DNA from: Marivita sp046592965
GTDB lineage: Bacteria > Pseudomonadota > Alphaproteobacteria > Rhodobacterales > Rhodobacteraceae
DNA length: 64,000 nucleotides
Direction of reading: 5' to 3'
Assembly: GCF_046592965.1 (NCBI RefSeq)
Contig: NZ_JBISBV010000003.1
Location: 310,001-374,000 of the forward strand
A program made the translations under genes and the position numbers. Shown piece by piece: positions 1 through 8,698 of this stretch. Below the pieces are notes generated by a model that was given only the letters and a program-made list of their open reading frames with translations, was not told where the DNA came from and made no database searches. Each line of letters starts with the position of its first letter. Within the stretch, counting starts at the first letter, position 1.

Positions 1-2
1 GC

Positions 3-1670
3 TATACCGATTTCGACGCCGCTTTCGTGGCGACCCGCAACCGCCAGTTCCGCGCCCAGATCGAGCGCCGCGTTGCCGGTCACCTGACCGAGGATGAATT
101 CAAGCCGCTGCGCCTGATGAACGGGCTTTATCTGCAACTGCACGCCTATATGCTGCGGGTCGCGGTGCCCTATGGCACACTGTCCAGCGCTCAGATGCGG
201 CAACTGGCCTATATCGCGGAGCGGTGGGACAAGGGCTATGGCCACTTCACCACCCGCCAGAATATCCAGTTCAACTGGCCGAAACTGCCTGACGTGCCGG
301 ATATGCTCGACGCGCTGGCCGAGGTGCAGATGCATTCGATCCAGACAAGCGGCAACACCATCCGCAACGTCACTGCCGATCACTTCGCCGGTGCGGCGGC
401 AGACGAGATCGCCGATCCCCGCCCGGTGGCCGAGCTGATCCGCCAATGGTCGACCGATCACCCGGAATTCCAGTTCCTGCCGCGCAAGTTCAAGGTCGCT
501 GTCACCGGAAGCCCGAACGACCGCGCCGTGACGCTGGCGCATGATGTCGGGTTGCAGATGGTCCAAGACGCAGCCGGAGAGATCGGCTTCAAGGTGATCG
601 TCGGCGGTGGGCTTGGACGCACCCCAATGATTGGCAAGATTGTCCGCGACTTCCTGCCTCAGGCCGATCTGCTGCCCTATCTCGAAGCGGTGGTCGGTGT
701 CTGGAACCTGATCGGGCGGCGCGACAACAAGTTTAAGTCTCGCATCAAGATCACCGTCCATGAGCATGGAATCGAAGACATTCGTGCGCGCGTCGAAGAT
801 CGGTTTGCACAATTGAAACCTTCCTTTGTCGGGGTCGATCAAGAGCATCTGGCCGGCATCGCCGCCGATTTCACGCCACCGGAGTTTCGCAATCAGGACG
901 TCACCGAATACGACCGTGCGTACGACGCAAACCCGGTGTTCCGCGCCTGGGCCGACAGCAACCTGAGCGACCATCGCGCGCCCGGCTACGCCATCGCCCA
1001 AATCAGCCTCAAGGCGCATGGCGCGACGCCCGGCGATGCCACCGCGCACCAGATGCGTGTCATGGCCGATCTCGCGGAAACCTATGGCCATGACGAGTTG
1101 CGCGTCAGCCACGAGCAGAACATCGTTCTGCCGCATGTCCACAGATCCGACTTGCCTGCCATTCACGCCCGGCTCAAGGCGGCCGGTCTGGCCACGGCCA
1201 ATATCGGCAAGGTGTCGGACATCATCGCGTGCCCCGGCATGGATTATTGCGCGCTGGCAACCGCGCGTTCGATCCCGGTGGCGCAGGAAATCGCGGTGCG
1301 CTTTGACGAATTGAAGCTGGAGAACGAGATCGGCGATCTCAAGATCAAGATTTCGGGCTGCATCAACGCCTGCGGCCATCACCACGTCGCCCATATCGGC
1401 ATCCTTGGCCTCGATCGCGCGGGGGTCGAGAATTATCAGATCACCCTTGGCGGCGATCACACCGAAACCGCCGCGCTTGGGCAACGCACCGGACCGGGAT
1501 TTTCCGCGGACGAGATCGTGCCTGCGGTGGAGAGGATCGTGGACACCTATCTGGCCGAACGCACAGGCATCGAAGAGCCGTTTCTCGCCACCTTCCGCCG
1601 GGTCGGGATGGCACCGTTCAAGGCTGCGCTCTATGGCGAAGCCGAACCCAGACGCGCACGGGCCGCGTGA
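3..1670 (+). CDS. cysI: Nitrite/sulfite reductase hemoprotein (5' end outside window)
   Basis: Siroheme/[4Fe-4S] reductase of the assimilatory sulfite/nitrite reductase family, expected to reduce sulfite to sulfide in the cytoplasm. The frame is open to the window edge (YTDFDAAF precedes the GTG at 27), so that GTG is probably internal and the start lies upstream. Cluster/siroheme cysteines are visible as CPGMDYC (Cys-x5-Cys) and GCINAC (Cys-x3-Cys) in the last third, followed by HHH; ferredoxin-like repeat regions flank them. The stop overlaps the cysH start (TGATG), so the two are translationally coupled. Sulfite rather than nitrite as the substrate is inferred from the cysH neighbour. Confidence 0.9.
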   Translation, partial: YTDFDAAFVATRNRQFRAQIERRVAGHLTEDEFKPLRLMNGLYLQLHAYMLRVAVPYGTLSSAQMRQLAYIAERWDKGYGHFTTRQNIQFNWPKLPDVPDMLDALAEVQMHSIQTSGNTIRNVTADHFAGAAADEIADPRPVAELIRQWSTDHPEFQFLPRKFKVAVTGSPNDRAVTLAHDVGLQMVQDAAGEIGFKVIVGGGLGRTPMIGKIVRDFLPQADLLPYLEAVVGVWNLIGRRDNKFKSRIKITVHEHGIEDIRARVEDRFAQLKPSFVGVDQEHLAGIAADFTPPEFRNQDVTEYDRAYDANPVFRAWADSNLSDHRAPGYAIAQISLKAHGATPGDATAHQMRVMADLAETYGHDELRVSHEQNIVLPHVHRSDLPAIHARLKAAGLATANIGKVSDIIACPGMDYCALATARSIPVAQEIAVRFDELKLENEIGDLKIKISGCINACGHHHVAHIGILGLDRAGVENYQITLGGDHTETAALGQRTGPGFSADEIVPAVERIVDTYLAERTGIEEPFLATFRRVGMAPFKAALYGEAEPRRARAA

Positions 1671-2446
1671 TGCTGGCGCTGTCCTCCAGCCACGACGGCG
1701 CGCCGCTCACGCTGGCCGAACGGGAAGAGGCGCGTGCGCAGGTGGCCGCTTTGAACACGCGGTTTCGGCACTTCGGCACCTCCTACTTTCTGGAAGCGGT
1801 GCTGACGCGCGGCGTGTTCGACCGTATCGCGATGGTGTCAAGCTTTGGCGCGGAGTCAGCCGTGCTGTTGCACCTGATTGCACAGATCGACCGGGCCTTG
1901 CCGGTGCTGTTCATCGACACGCGGATGTTGTTTCCTGAAACTCTTGCTTACCAATTGGAGCTGGCCGAGCATCTTGGATTGAGCAATGTGCAGACCATCC
2001 GCGCAGACGACATGGCTCTGGCCACCCAAGACCCCTATGGCGCGCTGCACCTTCGCGATCCCGACACGTGCTGCGATCTGCGCAAGACGCGCGTTTTGAA
2101 CGCCGCGTTGCAGAACTTCGACGCCTGGATCACGGGGCGCAAGCGGCATCAATCGACCACACGGTCGGGGCTGCATTATTTCGATCTCGATGAAGGCACC
2201 GGACGCATCAAGATCAATCCACTGATTGACTGGAAACCGGCCCGGATTGCCGCCCATTTCGACACCCACGCCCTGCCCCGCCACCCGCTCGTGGCGCAAG
2301 GGTATCCCAGCATCGGATGCAAACCCTGCACCAGCCGCGCTGGCGCAAACGAGGATCCGCGCGCCGGTCGCTGGCGCGGCAACGACAAGACGGAATGTGG
2401 CCTGCACGGCCTCACACCGCCGATTCAGCAAGGAACCAGACCATGA
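1670..2446 (+). CDS. cysH: Phosphoadenylyl/adenylyl-sulfate reductase
   Basis: Thioredoxin-dependent reductase converting activated sulfate (APS or PAPS) to sulfite, the step before the sulfite reductase encoded just upstream. The SSFGAESAVLLHL nucleotide-binding loop is near the N-terminus, and the catalytic cysteine is in ECGLH near the C-terminus. It also has the CC (TCCDLRK) and CxxC (GCKPC) pairs that ligate a [4Fe-4S] cluster in bacterial APS reductases, which favours APS over PAPS as substrate. ATG at 1670 overlaps the upstream stop; a GTG one codon earlier (1667) is possible. The 3' end overlaps the DUF934 gene by 4 nt. Confidence 0.92.
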   Translation: MLALSSSHDGAPLTLAEREEARAQVAALNTRFRHFGTSYFLEAVLTRGVFDRIAMVSSFGAESAVLLHLIAQIDRALPVLFIDTRMLFPETLAYQLELAEHLGLSNVQTIRADDMALATQDPYGALHLRDPDTCCDLRKTRVLNAALQNFDAWITGRKRHQSTTRSGLHYFDLDEGTGRIKINPLIDWKPARIAAHFDTHALPRHPLVAQGYPSIGCKPCTSRAGANEDPRAGRWRGNDKTECGLHGLTPPIQQGTRP

Positions 2447-2841
2447 CCGTTATCGTCACCGACACCGGCTTCACCACGTTCGACGATCCCGCCCAGTGGA
2501 TCCCGAGCGATCACCGGCTTGATCTCGGGCCCGACACCGACCCTGCCGGCCTGCCCGATCTGTTGCAGGGCATGGAACTGGTGCGCGTCGCGTTCCCGGC
2601 CTTTGCCGACGGGCGCGGCTTTACGCTGGCGCGCCTGATCCGCCAATGCGGCTTTCGCGGTCGCCTGCGCGCCTATGGTCATGTCATTGCCGATCAATAC
2701 ACGATGGCGCGTCGCTCGGGCTTTGACGACGTGGAAATCGACGACGATCTGGCCGCCCGCCAGCCGCAGGATCAATGGCTCGCCCGCGCCGACTGGAAAG
2801 CGCATGATTACCAGTCGCGCCTGCGCGGACTCGCCGCCTGA
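2443..2841 (+). CDS. DUF934 family sulfur-assimilation protein
   Basis: 132-residue soluble protein of the DUF934 family, which habitually follows sulfite reductase and cysH genes in proteobacteria; the biochemical role is unsettled. ATG at 2443 overlaps the cysH stop (ATGA), which fixes the start although the frame stays open upstream. Recognisable family features are the central GRGFTLARLIRQCGFRGRLRA block, followed by a region rich in Asp and Arg. No transmembrane segment or signal peptide. Co-transcription with cysI-cysH is strongly implied by both overlaps. Confidence 0.85.
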   Translation: MTVIVTDTGFTTFDDPAQWIPSDHRLDLGPDTDPAGLPDLLQGMELVRVAFPAFADGRGFTLARLIRQCGFRGRLRAYGHVIADQYTMARRSGFDDVEIDDDLAARQPQDQWLARADWKAHDYQSRLRGLAA

Positions 2842-2938
2842 CGCAACCGCGCACCACCTCGATGCAGGTGCGGGTTTCGTCTGATGCAAATCAAAGATAC
2901 GTTGAAGGGATCGGTTTATAGCAACCGAGAATGAAAAT

Positions 2939-3799
2939 ATGACAGAGTTGACCCCCGTGACCCAAGCCACCGCCGCCAAAGTTCCCGCCGCCAAGACACT
3001 TGCCGTGCCTGACGCGCAGACCGTGACCTATGTCAAGCATTGGACGGACAAGCTGTTTTCCTTCCGCGTGACGCGCCCCGCCTCACTGCGGTTCCGCTCA
3101 GGGGAATTCGTGATGATCGGCCTGATGCAGACCGATCCCAAGACGGGGCGCGAAAAGCCGCTTTTGCGCGCCTATTCCATCGCGTCGCCCTCTTGGGACG
3201 AGGAGCTTGAGTTCTACTCGATCAAGGTTCAGGACGGCCCGCTGACCAGCCGGTTGCAGCATATCCAGCCGGGCGACGAGATCATCCTGCGCCCCAAACC
3301 TGTCGGCACCTTGGTCCATGACGCCTTGTTGCCCGGCAAACGGCTGTGGCTCTTTGCCACCGGAACCGGCATCGCGCCGTTTGCATCGCTCCTGCGCGAG
3401 CCGCAGACCTACGAGGATTACGACGAGGTCATCCTGACCCACACCTGCCGCGAAGTCGGGGAACTGGCCTACGGCAAGGAACTGATCGACACGATCCGCA
3501 CCGACGAACTGCTGTCGGAACTGATGGGCGAGGGGTTCCACGAAAAGCTGCGCTATTATCCCACCACAACCCGCGAGGAGAGCGACAAGATGGGTCGTAT
3601 CACCGACCTCATGCGCTCGGGCGATTGCTTTGCGGATCTCGGAGTGCCGGAACTGTCACCGGAAACCGATCGCGCAATGGTCTGTGGCAACCTCGCCTTC
3701 AACCTTGAAATCAAGGAACTTCTTGAAAGCTATGGGCTGGAGGAAGGTGCGAATTCCGATCCCAGACAATATGTGGTGGAAAAAGCGTTTCTCGACTGA
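2939..3799 (+). CDS. fpr: Ferredoxin--NADP+ reductase
   Basis: FAD flavoprotein of the bacterial FNR class, 286 residues, exchanging electrons between NADP(H) and ferredoxin/flavodoxin. FAD-binding motif LLRAYSIASP lies near residue 75 and the NADP-binding GTGIAPFASLLR near residue 140; the C-terminus ends VVEKAFLD with the aromatic residue close to the end, as in this class. The first ~25 residues (Ala/Pro/Lys rich) are a nonconserved extension. It stands about 100 nt after the sulfate operon, so it may supply reduced ferredoxin to sulfite reductase or act in oxidative stress; that link is inference. Followed by a strong terminator. Confidence 0.93.
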   Translation: MTELTPVTQATAAKVPAAKTLAVPDAQTVTYVKHWTDKLFSFRVTRPASLRFRSGEFVMIGLMQTDPKTGREKPLLRAYSIASPSWDEELEFYSIKVQDGPLTSRLQHIQPGDEIILRPKPVGTLVHDALLPGKRLWLFATGTGIAPFASLLREPQTYEDYDEVILTHTCREVGELAYGKELIDTIRTDELLSELMGEGFHEKLRYYPTTTREESDKMGRITDLMRSGDCFADLGVPELSPETDRAMVCGNLAFNLEIKELLESYGLEEGANSDPRQYVVEKAFLD

Positions 3800-3833
3800 C
3801 CCTGTCGCACTGACCGTGATGACAAGGACATGA

Positions 3834-3866
3834 AAAAGCCGCGCAAGGTTGATCTGCGCGGCTTTT
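3834..3866. terminator. Bidirectional intrinsic terminator
   Basis: Perfect 12-bp inverted repeat AAAAGCCGCGCA / TGCGCGGCTTTT around a 9-nt loop, giving a U-run on both strands. It sits between the converging fpr (+) and the Ala-rich gene (-) and can end both transcripts. Confidence 0.9.
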
Positions 3867-3889
3867 GCTTTCTGAGCGAACCTGACGTC

Positions 3890-4624
3890 TTACAGGTCCA
3901 ATTCGTCCCGCATAGCGGTCAGAAACTCTTCGAGTTGTTCGGGGCTATTGCGCACTTGTTCAAGTGCCGCCTTGCTCGTGGTTTTGGTCACTTCCGACAT
4001 ATCGGAGTTCTCGATATAGGCGACAAGTTCGTCGTAATCGAACCCTTCGACCGTCAACAATTCGCGAATGTCGGTGCCGGCATCGGATGCCGCATCCGCT
4101 GTCGTCTCTGCCGCATCTTCGGTTGCCTCAACCGCGGCTTCACCTGCATCCGAAGCAGCGTCAGCAGCGGAATCTGCAGCCGTGGCCGCCGTATCCGCAA
4201 CGTCGTCCGCCGCCTCTTCGGTCGCGTCTGCCGCGTCGTCCAGGGCATCTGCCGTTGCAGCAGCGGCATCGTCAGTCGCCTCTGCGGCGTCCTGCATCGC
4301 GTCTTCGGTCGCTATCTCGGCGTCTTCGGCCATGTCGGCCGCACCTTCGACTGCGGCATCAGCGGTCTCGCCAGCTTCGTCGGGCACCTCTTCGGTCGCT
4401 TCGGCGGTATCGTCGACGGCCTCGGAGGCGTCGATCTCGATGTCGGCTTCGGCACCCGGCTCGTCAACGACAGTAGAGACGTCGCCGACGACTTCATCGC
4501 TGATCACTTCGTTCGTCTGGCTCACGACCTCGGGCGCATCGCCATCAAGATCATCGCTTTGCGTGACCATCCAGATGCCAAGAGCGACGGCCACGACGAC
4601 CGCTAGAATCAATAGGTTTTTCAT
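3890..4624 (-). CDS. Membrane-anchored acidic Ala-rich protein
   Basis: 244-residue protein of unknown function. An N-terminal hydrophobic helix (LLILAVVVAVALGIWMV) is followed by about 165 residues almost entirely Ala, Asp, Glu, Thr and Val (repeated patterns such as DAAEATDDA, EEAADDVAD), probably an extended helical or coiled segment. A compact C-terminal segment of about 55 residues (RELLTVEGFDYDELVAYI...) looks folded. ATG at 4624 was chosen because the hydrophobic helix follows at once; the same frame runs open much further upstream but without coding character. A periplasmic spacer or anchor role is possible, but no function can be assigned. Divergent from infC. Confidence 0.75.
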   Translation of the reverse strand: MKNLLILAVVVAVALGIWMVTQSDDLDGDAPEVVSQTNEVISDEVVGDVSTVVDEPGAEADIEIDASEAVDDTAEATEEVPDEAGETADAAVEGAADMAEDAEIATEDAMQDAAEATDDAAAATADALDDAADATEEAADDVADTAATAADSAADAASDAGEAAVEATEDAAETTADAASDAGTDIRELLTVEGFDYDELVAYIENSDMSEVTKTTSKAALEQVRNSPEQLEEFLTAMRDELDL

Positions 4625-4763
4625 CGGATCAAAGACCCCCTTATGTGAATTCGACGACCGCTGCGCTTCCATTCCGCGTCGCCATATCGACCCCGTGCGG
4701 TCTGTTCGCGCAGCATCCTGGGGATAACGCGCCAATCCCGGCTGGGTTCCCCCTAAAATCGGG

Positions 4764-4792
4764 TTGAAAGGCGGCGGGTTGGGGTCTACTTT
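4764..4792 (+). promoter_or_regulatory. Candidate sigma70 promoter of infC
   Basis: TTGAAA (4764-4769), a 17-nt spacer and TACTTT (4787-4792), placing a start site about 20-30 nt before the infC ribosome binding site. The -35 matches 5/6 and the -10 only 3/6; prediction only. Confidence 0.45.
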
Positions 4793-4816
4793 GCATCCTT
4801 GATTTGAATTGCATCG

Positions 4817-4832
4817 AAGGAGCAATACCATA
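4817..4832 (+). promoter_or_regulatory. Ribosome binding site and AUA start codon of infC
   Basis: AAGGAG at 4817-4822, a 7-nt spacer, then ATA at 4830-4832 immediately followed by the conserved IF-3 N-terminus (ARRPHNAPPTRD). The only in-frame conventional upstream alternative, TTG at 4809, lies 5' of the Shine-Dalgarno and would put that sequence inside the coding region. A non-AUG start fits the known self-control of IF-3 synthesis (AUU in E. coli). Confidence 0.8.
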
Positions 4833-5375
4833 GCCCGCAGACCACACAACGCGCCACCCACGCGCGATACCGGACCCCGCGTCAACGACCGCATCCGGTC
4901 TTCTGAAATTCGCCTGATCGGCGCAGATGGCGAAAACGTCGGTGTCGTATCGCCGGAACGCGGGATGCAATTGGCCGCCGAAGCCGGTCTCGACCTTGTC
5001 GAGATTTCACCGAACGCCAGCCCGCCTGTCGTCAAGATCATGGATTTCGGCAAGTTCAAGTACGAACAGCAAAAGCGCGAATCCGAAGCCCGCAAGAAAC
5101 AGAAGATCATCGACGTCAAGGAAGTCAAATTCCGCCCCGGCACGGATACGCATGACTACGAAGTCAAGATGCGCAACGTCTACAAGTTTCTGGATGGTGG
5201 CGATAAGGTGAAGGTCACTTTGCGCTTCCGCGGGCGCGAAATGGCGCACCAGAACCTGGGTCGCGAGCTTCTGGAACGCATTGCCGAGGACACCAAGGAA
5301 CACGGCAAGGTCGAGAACATGCCAAAGATGGAAGGTCGTCAGATGGTTATGATGATCGGGCCGCTTCCGAAGTAA
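4830..5375 (+). CDS. infC: Translation initiation factor IF-3
   Basis: 181-residue IF-3, which binds the 30S subunit, prevents 50S joining and proofreads initiator tRNA and start codons. The N-domain (RVNDRIRSSEIRLIGADGENVGVV), the linker helix rich in Lys/Glu (KYEQQKRESEARKKQK) and the C-domain (KVTLRFRGREMAHQ, ending MMIGPLPK) are all complete. The apparent start codon is AUA behind a strong Shine-Dalgarno, so automated annotation is likely to miscall the start. Single-gene unit closed by the terminator at 5402; rpmI/rplT, often adjacent in other bacteria, are absent here. Confidence 0.96.
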   Translation: MARRPHNAPPTRDTGPRVNDRIRSSEIRLIGADGENVGVVSPERGMQLAAEAGLDLVEISPNASPPVVKIMDFGKFKYEQQKRESEARKKQKIIDVKEVKFRPGTDTHDYEVKMRNVYKFLDGGDKVKVTLRFRGREMAHQNLGRELLERIAEDTKEHGKVENMPKMEGRQMVMMIGPLPK

Positions 5376-5401
5376 ATTCGGACATCAAGTTCAAGCTCAC
5401 C

Positions 5402-5426
5402 AAAGCGACCTTCGGGTCGCTTTTTT
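5402..5426 (+). terminator. Intrinsic terminator of infC
   Basis: AAAGCGACC / GGTCGCTTT stem closed by a UUCG tetraloop (5411-5414) and followed by a six-T run at 5421-5426. Confidence 0.92.
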
Positions 5427-6436
5427 CATGCCTTTTCTCGCGGCACGGGCCGCGACGGTGGCTCTTTCAAAAGGCCGCCGACTCCCATGCCCATGATGTC
5501 GGCAGGTGTCACCGCGACATCGCACAAAAGCCGCTCCAAAACCCAATCCGCACCATTCATCGCCGGAGATTTCGCGCATCCCGGCAGGCCGAGCACCGGA
5601 ACACCACCAAGCTGACCGAGGAACAAAAGGTTACCCGGATCGACCGGCATCCCGTAATGCGCAACCTCCCCACCCGCTGCGCGCAGCGCTTCGGGAGCCA
5701 CGTCATAGAGATCCGAAGTGGCCGAACCGGTGAGGATGCACAGGATATCGGCCTGATCCTGAGCGGCGCGCAGCGCTGCCTGCAAATCGCCAACCCGGTG
5801 CGGTACAACTGTCTTGACGCCCAGCGACACGCCCATCCGCTCGAACCGAGTCGCCATCGCGCGATGACCCTTTGCCCCGTCCTGCGCGTCGTTGACACGC
5901 GTCTGGATCAACATCGCGCGTTTGCGGCGTACCGGATACAGCGATAAAGCGCCCTCTCCCGCCGCGCACGCCCTGTCCAATGCGTCGCGCGGTGCGCCGT
6001 AGGCGATGATCTTGACCGTGGCGATCATGCCGCGCGCGGCCATGCGCTGCCACTCTCGCACCGTCGCGACCGTCACCATGGGATGCACCGCATTCACCGC
6101 ATTGATCTTTGAGGCATCAATCCCTGCCACACCGTTCTCCGCGGCATAGATATTGACCCGCCCCGTGCTGGCCGGAGCGACGCGCAGGTGTACTGCGTCC
6201 GGGTCCGGCACGAGGGCGCGCGCCAGCCGGGTGGCGGCGTCATCTTCGTGTACGTCATCTGCATCAAGCCGGGCCACCGTGACCTCGGCGATGTCATCGG
6301 CCCGCAACAGATCCAACGCGTCCCGGTCAAGCACAAGCCCCTTGCGCAAGCGCCCCGTCGAGAGCGCGATCGAATGGGCCAGGATCGCGCCTTTTGCCTT
6401 GTCGAGCGGAACCGGGCCAAACTTCACGACCCGCAC
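5426..6436 (-). CDS. Molybdopterin-binding (MoCF-like) protein
   Basis: 336-residue protein whose C-terminal half resembles the MoaB/MogA/MoeA-C molybdopterin-binding fold (ADILCILTGSATSDLYD, then GGVPVLGLPGCAKSP). The N-terminal half (FGPVPLDKAKGAILAHS) is typical of the proteins paired with XdhC/CoxI in molybdenum hydroxylase maturation. It overlaps xdhC by 13 nt, so it is coupled to it. Probably handles or inserts molybdenum cofactor for a xanthine-dehydrogenase/CO-dehydrogenase-type enzyme encoded elsewhere. It lacks the full MoeA domain set, so it should not be called MoeA. Confidence 0.8.
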   Translation of the reverse strand: MRVVKFGPVPLDKAKGAILAHSIALSTGRLRKGLVLDRDALDLLRADDIAEVTVARLDADDVHEDDAATRLARALVPDPDAVHLRVAPASTGRVNIYAAENGVAGIDASKINAVNAVHPMVTVATVREWQRMAARGMIATVKIIAYGAPRDALDRACAAGEGALSLYPVRRKRAMLIQTRVNDAQDGAKGHRAMATRFERMGVSLGVKTVVPHRVGDLQAALRAAQDQADILCILTGSATSDLYDVAPEALRAAGGEVAHYGMPVDPGNLLFLGQLGGVPVLGLPGCAKSPAMNGADWVLERLLCDVAVTPADIMGMGVGGLLKEPPSRPVPREKA

Positions 6437-7392
6437 CTCAGCACGCGTGTCATCTCGGCCAGGATCGACACGGCGATTTCGGCCGGACTGGCGGCCCCGA
6501 TATCAAGTCCGATGGGGCCGTGGATTCGCCCGATTTCGGCGTCAGTGAAACCCGCGTCCCTCAACCGGGCCACGCGTTTGGCGTGGGTTCGCGTGGAGCC
6601 CAGAGCACCGATGTAAAAACACGTCGAGCGCAAAGCCTGTTCCAGCGCCGGATCGTCCAGCTTGGGATCATGGGTCAGCAGAACAAGCGCCGTGCGCGTA
6701 TCCAGGCCAAGCTTGCTCACCGCCTCGTCGGGCCAGTCATGCAGGATCGTCTCGCCCGGAAAGCGTGTTTCGGTCCCGAAGGCATCGCGCGGGTCGATCA
6801 GCACCGGATCATACCCGGCAATCCGCGCCATCGGCAGCAGACCTTGCGCGATATGCACAGCGCCCACCACGATCAGGCGCAGGGGCGGGTTGTGAATGGC
6901 GACAAATGTGGTGCTTTCCGGTTCAAAGCCCGAGCGGTCCATGCGAAACGCCGCGTCGTGACCATCCTGCGACAGCGACCGCTGTCCACTTTCCAGATCA
7001 ACCACATACGCCACCGGACGCCGTGCCGCGCGCAGTTCGACCAGTCGCTCCAGAAGGTCGAGCGGGAACACCGCTCCGACCGGTTCGACAAGCACCCGAA
7101 TGGTGCCGCCACAGGCGAGACCGACGGCAAAGGCATCATCGTCGCTTACGCCGAATTCCAGAACGCGGGACGCGCCTTCTTCCAAAGCCTCAAGCGCCTC
7201 GACGATCACGGCGCCTTCGACGCAACCGCCCGAAACCGACCCCTCGATCTCACCGTCGCCCGAAATGGCCAATTGCGATCCCACCCTGCGCGGCGCACTG
7301 CCCCACGTCTCTATGACGGTCGCAAGCACGGCACCGGTGCCCTTGCGATGCCACGCCAGTGCCGTTTCCGGACAGCTCTCGATGGGTGTCAT
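6424..7392 (-). CDS. XdhC/CoxF family molybdenum cofactor maturation protein
   Basis: 322-residue XdhC-family protein. In this family the protein binds molybdenum cofactor, promotes its sulfuration and delivers it to molybdenum hydroxylases. The N-terminal XdhC/CoxI domain has GSAPRRVGSQLAI and GSVSGGCVEGAV (the conserved Gly-Gly-Cys). A Rossmann-like C-terminal domain starts LIVVGAVHIAQG and includes LIDPRDAFGT and FYIGALGS. ATG at 7392 is preceded by GAGGAG at good spacing; the frame stays open upstream without a better start. Overlaps the MoCF gene downstream. No xdhA/xdhB or coxMSL genes lie in the window. Confidence 0.88.
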   Translation of the reverse strand: MTPIESCPETALAWHRKGTGAVLATVIETWGSAPRRVGSQLAISGDGEIEGSVSGGCVEGAVIVEALEALEEGASRVLEFGVSDDDAFAVGLACGGTIRVLVEPVGAVFPLDLLERLVELRAARRPVAYVVDLESGQRSLSQDGHDAAFRMDRSGFEPESTTFVAIHNPPLRLIVVGAVHIAQGLLPMARIAGYDPVLIDPRDAFGTETRFPGETILHDWPDEAVSKLGLDTRTALVLLTHDPKLDDPALEQALRSTCFYIGALGSTRTHAKRVARLRDAGFTDAEIGRIHGPIGLDIGAASPAEIAVSILAEMTRVLRCGS

Positions 7393-7448
7393 CCCGAACG
7401 TCTCCTCAAAACAATTATCCCACGCCTGCCCCGCAGCGGCGTTTGGGA

Positions 7449-8624
7449 TCAGCGCGGACGTGTCACGTCGTGACCGTAGAGCCAATCGAACCGTCCAAGC
7501 AACTGCCCCGGTGCCGCACGGCTCAGCACGCGAAGCGCGCTGTGGGCGGCAAAGCGAAGCGGTCCGGGCGACAAGTGATAATTGCGCGCATTGCGGCTGG
7601 CCGCGTCGATCACACGCGTCGCCCGTGCCTTGCGCCGATGTTGGTAGGTTGCCAGACCGTTGGGGATATCCGTGGCGCTGGTCAGGGAATCGGCCAGAAC
7701 CCACGCGTCCTCAAGCGCCATGTTCGCGCCCTGCGCCAGAAACGGCAACGTCGGATGCGCCGCATCGCCCAGGATGGCACAGTTCTCCCCGTGCCAACGC
7801 GCCGCGACCGGATGGCGAAAGAGTCCCCACACTCCCGGAGCCTCGGCTTGCGCCAGTATGCGGTGCACGTCGGCGCCGAAATCCGCGAAGGCTTTGCGCA
7901 GATTGTCGGGATCATCCGCCTGCGACCAGCTTTCCGCTGCCCACGCCTTGCGCTCTTGGACGGCGACAACGTTGAGGATCGTGCCGTCGCGCAGCGGATA
8001 GGTCACAATATGTCGCCCCGGCCCCATGTGAACCCGCGCATGATCAGGGTGATGGGTGGTGTTGGGCACGATGCAGCGCCACGCAACCTGTCCGGTAAAG
8101 AAGGGCTTTTGGGCATGGTTCAACACCGGGCGCACCGCCGAATGGATGCCGTCGGCACCGATCACCAGATCGGCGTCGCGGTGATCGCCATTCGCCAGCG
8201 TGATCTTCGGGCGCGCGCCGGGTTGTACCGTATCGACCTTTTGCAGCAGCCGGATCACCACACCCTGCACGCGCGCGGCGGACGCCAGCAACTCGACCAT
8301 ATCGGCGCGGTGCACGAAGATGTAACGCTGATCCGGCGGAAGGCGCGTCAGATCGAGACGCGCAACTTCGCTGCCGGTTTTCCCGTTGCGCAACGACACC
8401 GCGCGGCCCTGTACCGAACAGGTCTCCAGAACCTCGGTCAGGCCCAACGCTTCGATCACCCTGAGGCCGTTGGGCGAGATCTGAATCCCCGCGCCCACTT
8501 CGGTGATGGCCTCGGCCTGCTCCAGCACGACGACCGATGCGCCACGCTGCTGCAAGGCCAACGCACAGGCCAGGCCACCGATACCACCGCCTATGACGGT
8601 GATGTCCAAACCACCCAGTTCCAC
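7449..8624 (-). CDS. FAD-dependent monooxygenase (salicylate hydroxylase-like)
   Basis: 391-residue class A flavoprotein monooxygenase. The N-terminal FAD motif VIGGGIGGLACALALQQRG, the DG motif (DLVIGADGIHSAVRP, near residue 165) and the GD motif (CAILGDAAHPTLPFLAQGAN, near 290) are all present. The family hydroxylates aromatic or polyene substrates with NAD(P)H and O2; the substrate here cannot be told from sequence. Its stop is 56 nt before the xdhC start, so the two may share a transcript, though a functional link is not obvious. Confidence 0.85.
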   Translation of the reverse strand: MELGGLDITVIGGGIGGLACALALQQRGASVVVLEQAEAITEVGAGIQISPNGLRVIEALGLTEVLETCSVQGRAVSLRNGKTGSEVARLDLTRLPPDQRYIFVHRADMVELLASAARVQGVVIRLLQKVDTVQPGARPKITLANGDHRDADLVIGADGIHSAVRPVLNHAQKPFFTGQVAWRCIVPNTTHHPDHARVHMGPGRHIVTYPLRDGTILNVVAVQERKAWAAESWSQADDPDNLRKAFADFGADVHRILAQAEAPGVWGLFRHPVAARWHGENCAILGDAAHPTLPFLAQGANMALEDAWVLADSLTSATDIPNGLATYQHRRKARATRVIDAASRNARNYHLSPGPLRFAAHSALRVLSRAAPGQLLGRFDWLYGHDVTRPR

Positions 8625-8698
8625 GTCCTGCCCCTCATACGAAAACGCGCCAGAGCATATGCCCCGGCGCGCCAGTTCAATTCATGACCCGACCGGCA

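Noticed and set aside
2842..2938. Terminator between DUF934 and fpr
   Set aside because: A short stem (CACCT-cgatgc-AGGTG) is present but is only 5 bp with no U-run, so it was not called.
4068..4727. Ser/Ala-rich plus-strand frame opposite the Ala-rich protein
   Set aside because: A reading-frame mirror of GCN/GAN codons; no start signal or fold.
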